This document shows, one piece after another, positions 7,142-7,706 of a stretch of 7,706 bases of DNA. This DNA comes from Candidatus Acidiferrales bacterium (lineage in GTDB: Bacteria; Acidobacteriota; Terriglobia; Acidoferrales; UBA7541). Position numbers and translations under genes: made by a program. The notes under the pieces were generated by a model. It was not told the DNA's origin and ran no database searches. It saw nothing but the letters and a program-made list of their open reading frames with translations. The stretch spans positions 1-7,706 of the forward strand of contig JASHYE010000090.1 of assembly GCA_030043155.1 (NCBI GenBank), given 5' to 3'. How positions within the stretch are numbered: the first letter of the stretch is position 1; each line of letters starts with the position of its first letter.

Positions 7142-7182
7142 AAATCCAAGAATAAAAGTGTTTCACAAAATCCAAAAATAAA
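7142..7182 (+). repeat. 15-bp imperfect direct repeat before rho
   Basis: AAATCCAAGAATAAA (7142-7156) recurs as AAATCCAAAAATAAA (7168-7182), 14 of 15 identical, offset by 26 bp. The offset is about two and a half helical turns. The second copy ends just before the rho ribosome binding site. It may be a binding site pair in DNA or RNA, or a local duplication. Confidence 0.6.
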
Positions 7183-7185
7183 TTT

Positions 7186-7191
7186 GAAGGG
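7186..7191 (+). promoter_or_regulatory. Ribosome binding site of rho
   Basis: GAAGGG lies 9 nt before ATG at 7201. An in-frame TAA at 7153 limits how far upstream the gene could begin, which supports this start. Confidence 0.65.
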
Positions 7192-7200
7192 CAGAATTCA

Positions 7201-7706
7201 ATGAGCGTAAGTCTTGCAGAACTGAAAGACCGCAACATCACCGACCTGGCGAAAATCGCCAAGGAACTCAACATCCCCGGAGCCGGCGGGATGCGCAAGC
7301 AGGAGTTGATCTTCCAGATCCTCCGCGCGCAGACCGAAAAGAACGGCCTGATCTTCTCCGAGGGCGTGCTTGAATGCCTCCCCGACGGCTTCGGCTTCCT
7401 CCGCGCACCGGAATACAACTATCTCCCCGGCCCCGACGATATCTACGTCTCACCGTCGCAAATCCGCAAATTCGACCTGCGCACCGGCGACACAGTTTCC
7501 GGCCAAGTCCGCCCGCCCAAAGATGGCGAGCGCTACTTCGCGCTGATCAAAGTGGAAGCCGTCAATTTCGAAGATCCGGAAGTTGCGCGCAACAAAATCT
7601 TTTTCGATAACCTGACGCCGCTCTACCCGCAGGAACGCATCCGCCTAGAAACGACCAAGGAAAATCTCACGGGCCGCGTTCTCGACATGCTCTGCCCCAT
7701 CGGCAA
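7201..7706 (+). CDS. rho: Transcription termination factor Rho, 3'-truncated
   Basis: Rho is the hexameric RNA-dependent ATPase that travels along C-rich untranslated RNA and releases RNA polymerase. Only the first 168 codons are in the window; the frame is open to the right edge. Residues about 4-44 form the helical Rho_N domain (LAELKDRNITDLAKIAKEL, then MRKQELIFQIL). Residues about 53-120 form the cold-shock-like primary RNA-binding domain, with the RNP1-like DGFGFLR at 62-68 and the strongly conserved GPDDIYVSPSQIR (77-89), RTGD and RPPKDGERYFAL segments. The visible part ends at CPIG, where the linker to the ATPase domain begins, so the Walker motifs are off the window. The N-terminus is the compact form, with no insertion of the kind seen in actinobacterial Rho. 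The start is supported by GAAGGG upstream and by the match of its length to E. coli Rho. It is 203 bp after lon and may be read through from it or have its own control. Confidence 0.97.
   Translation, partial: MSVSLAELKDRNITDLAKIAKELNIPGAGGMRKQELIFQILRAQTEKNGLIFSEGVLECLPDGFGFLRAPEYNYLPGPDDIYVSPSQIRKFDLRTGDTVSGQVRPPKDGERYFALIKVEAVNFEDPEVARNKIFFDNLTPLYPQERIRLETTKENLTGRVLDMLCPIG

Larger units (their letters stand above)
6998..7200 (+). promoter_or_regulatory. lon-rho intergenic region and probable rho leader
   Basis: The region has two compositional halves. From about 7030 to 7120 it is GC-rich with a hairpin (7032-7053), a C-rich unstructured-looking stretch (about 7061-7106), and a possible pairing of CCCGAGG (7076-7082) with CCTCAGG (7113-7119), one mismatch. 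From about 7121 to 7200 it is A/T-rich with a direct repeat. I see no intrinsic terminator for lon and no promoter with properly spaced -35 and -10; TTGAGA occurs at 7120 and 7137 without a matching -10. rho of E. coli is controlled by Rho-dependent attenuation in its leader, so a C-rich leader here could act the same way. That is inference. Confidence 0.4.

Overview
The window is almost entirely a conserved protein quality-control locus, all on the + strand: tig (trigger factor), clpP, clpX and lon in that order, followed by the start of rho. A truncated family 2 glycosyltransferase gene precedes it. The tig-clpP-clpX-lon order is known from Proteobacteria and several other diderm phyla. The protein character (for example the HQPWLSG-type ClpP active-site loop and the GTG-started ClpX), the fairly high GC content and the adjacency to rho suggest a Gram-negative-type bacterium, perhaps Acidobacteriota. 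That placement is an inference from family knowledge, not proven by the sequence.

Layout. Positions 1-932 hold the 3' part of a GT-A fold glycosyltransferase, probably the end of a surface-polysaccharide gene set. Positions 933-1067 are non-coding apart from a dubious 28-codon ORF and a hairpin. A near-consensus sigma-70 promoter (TTGACG, 17 bp, TATACT) at 1068-1096 begins the chaperone/protease unit and leaves a leader of about 127 nt. tig (1230-2525), clpP (2564-3184), clpX (3316-4566) and lon (4592-6997) follow with gaps of 38, 131 and 25 bp and no intrinsic terminator that I can see, so co-transcription is likely. A 203-bp gap (6998-7200), with a GC-rich structured first half and an A-rich second half carrying a 15-bp imperfect direct repeat, leads into rho (7201 onward). 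rho is cut off by the window edge after 168 codons.

How the genes work together. Trigger factor meets nascent chains at the ribosomal exit tunnel. ClpX unfolds tagged or damaged proteins and feeds them to the ClpP tetradecamer. Lon degrades misfolded and regulatory proteins independently. Rho, the transcription terminator, is functionally separate and may have its own leader control. The key catalytic and nucleotide-binding residues of ClpP, ClpX and Lon are present. Trigger factor keeps its ribosome-binding signature, but its FKBP domain has lost several residues of the usual active site.

I found no mobile element, CRISPR array, tRNA, rRNA or clearly novel multi-gene system. The observations most worth a second look are regulatory (the tig promoter and leader, the clpP-clpX spacer hairpins, the rho leader) and the divergent trigger-factor PPIase domain.
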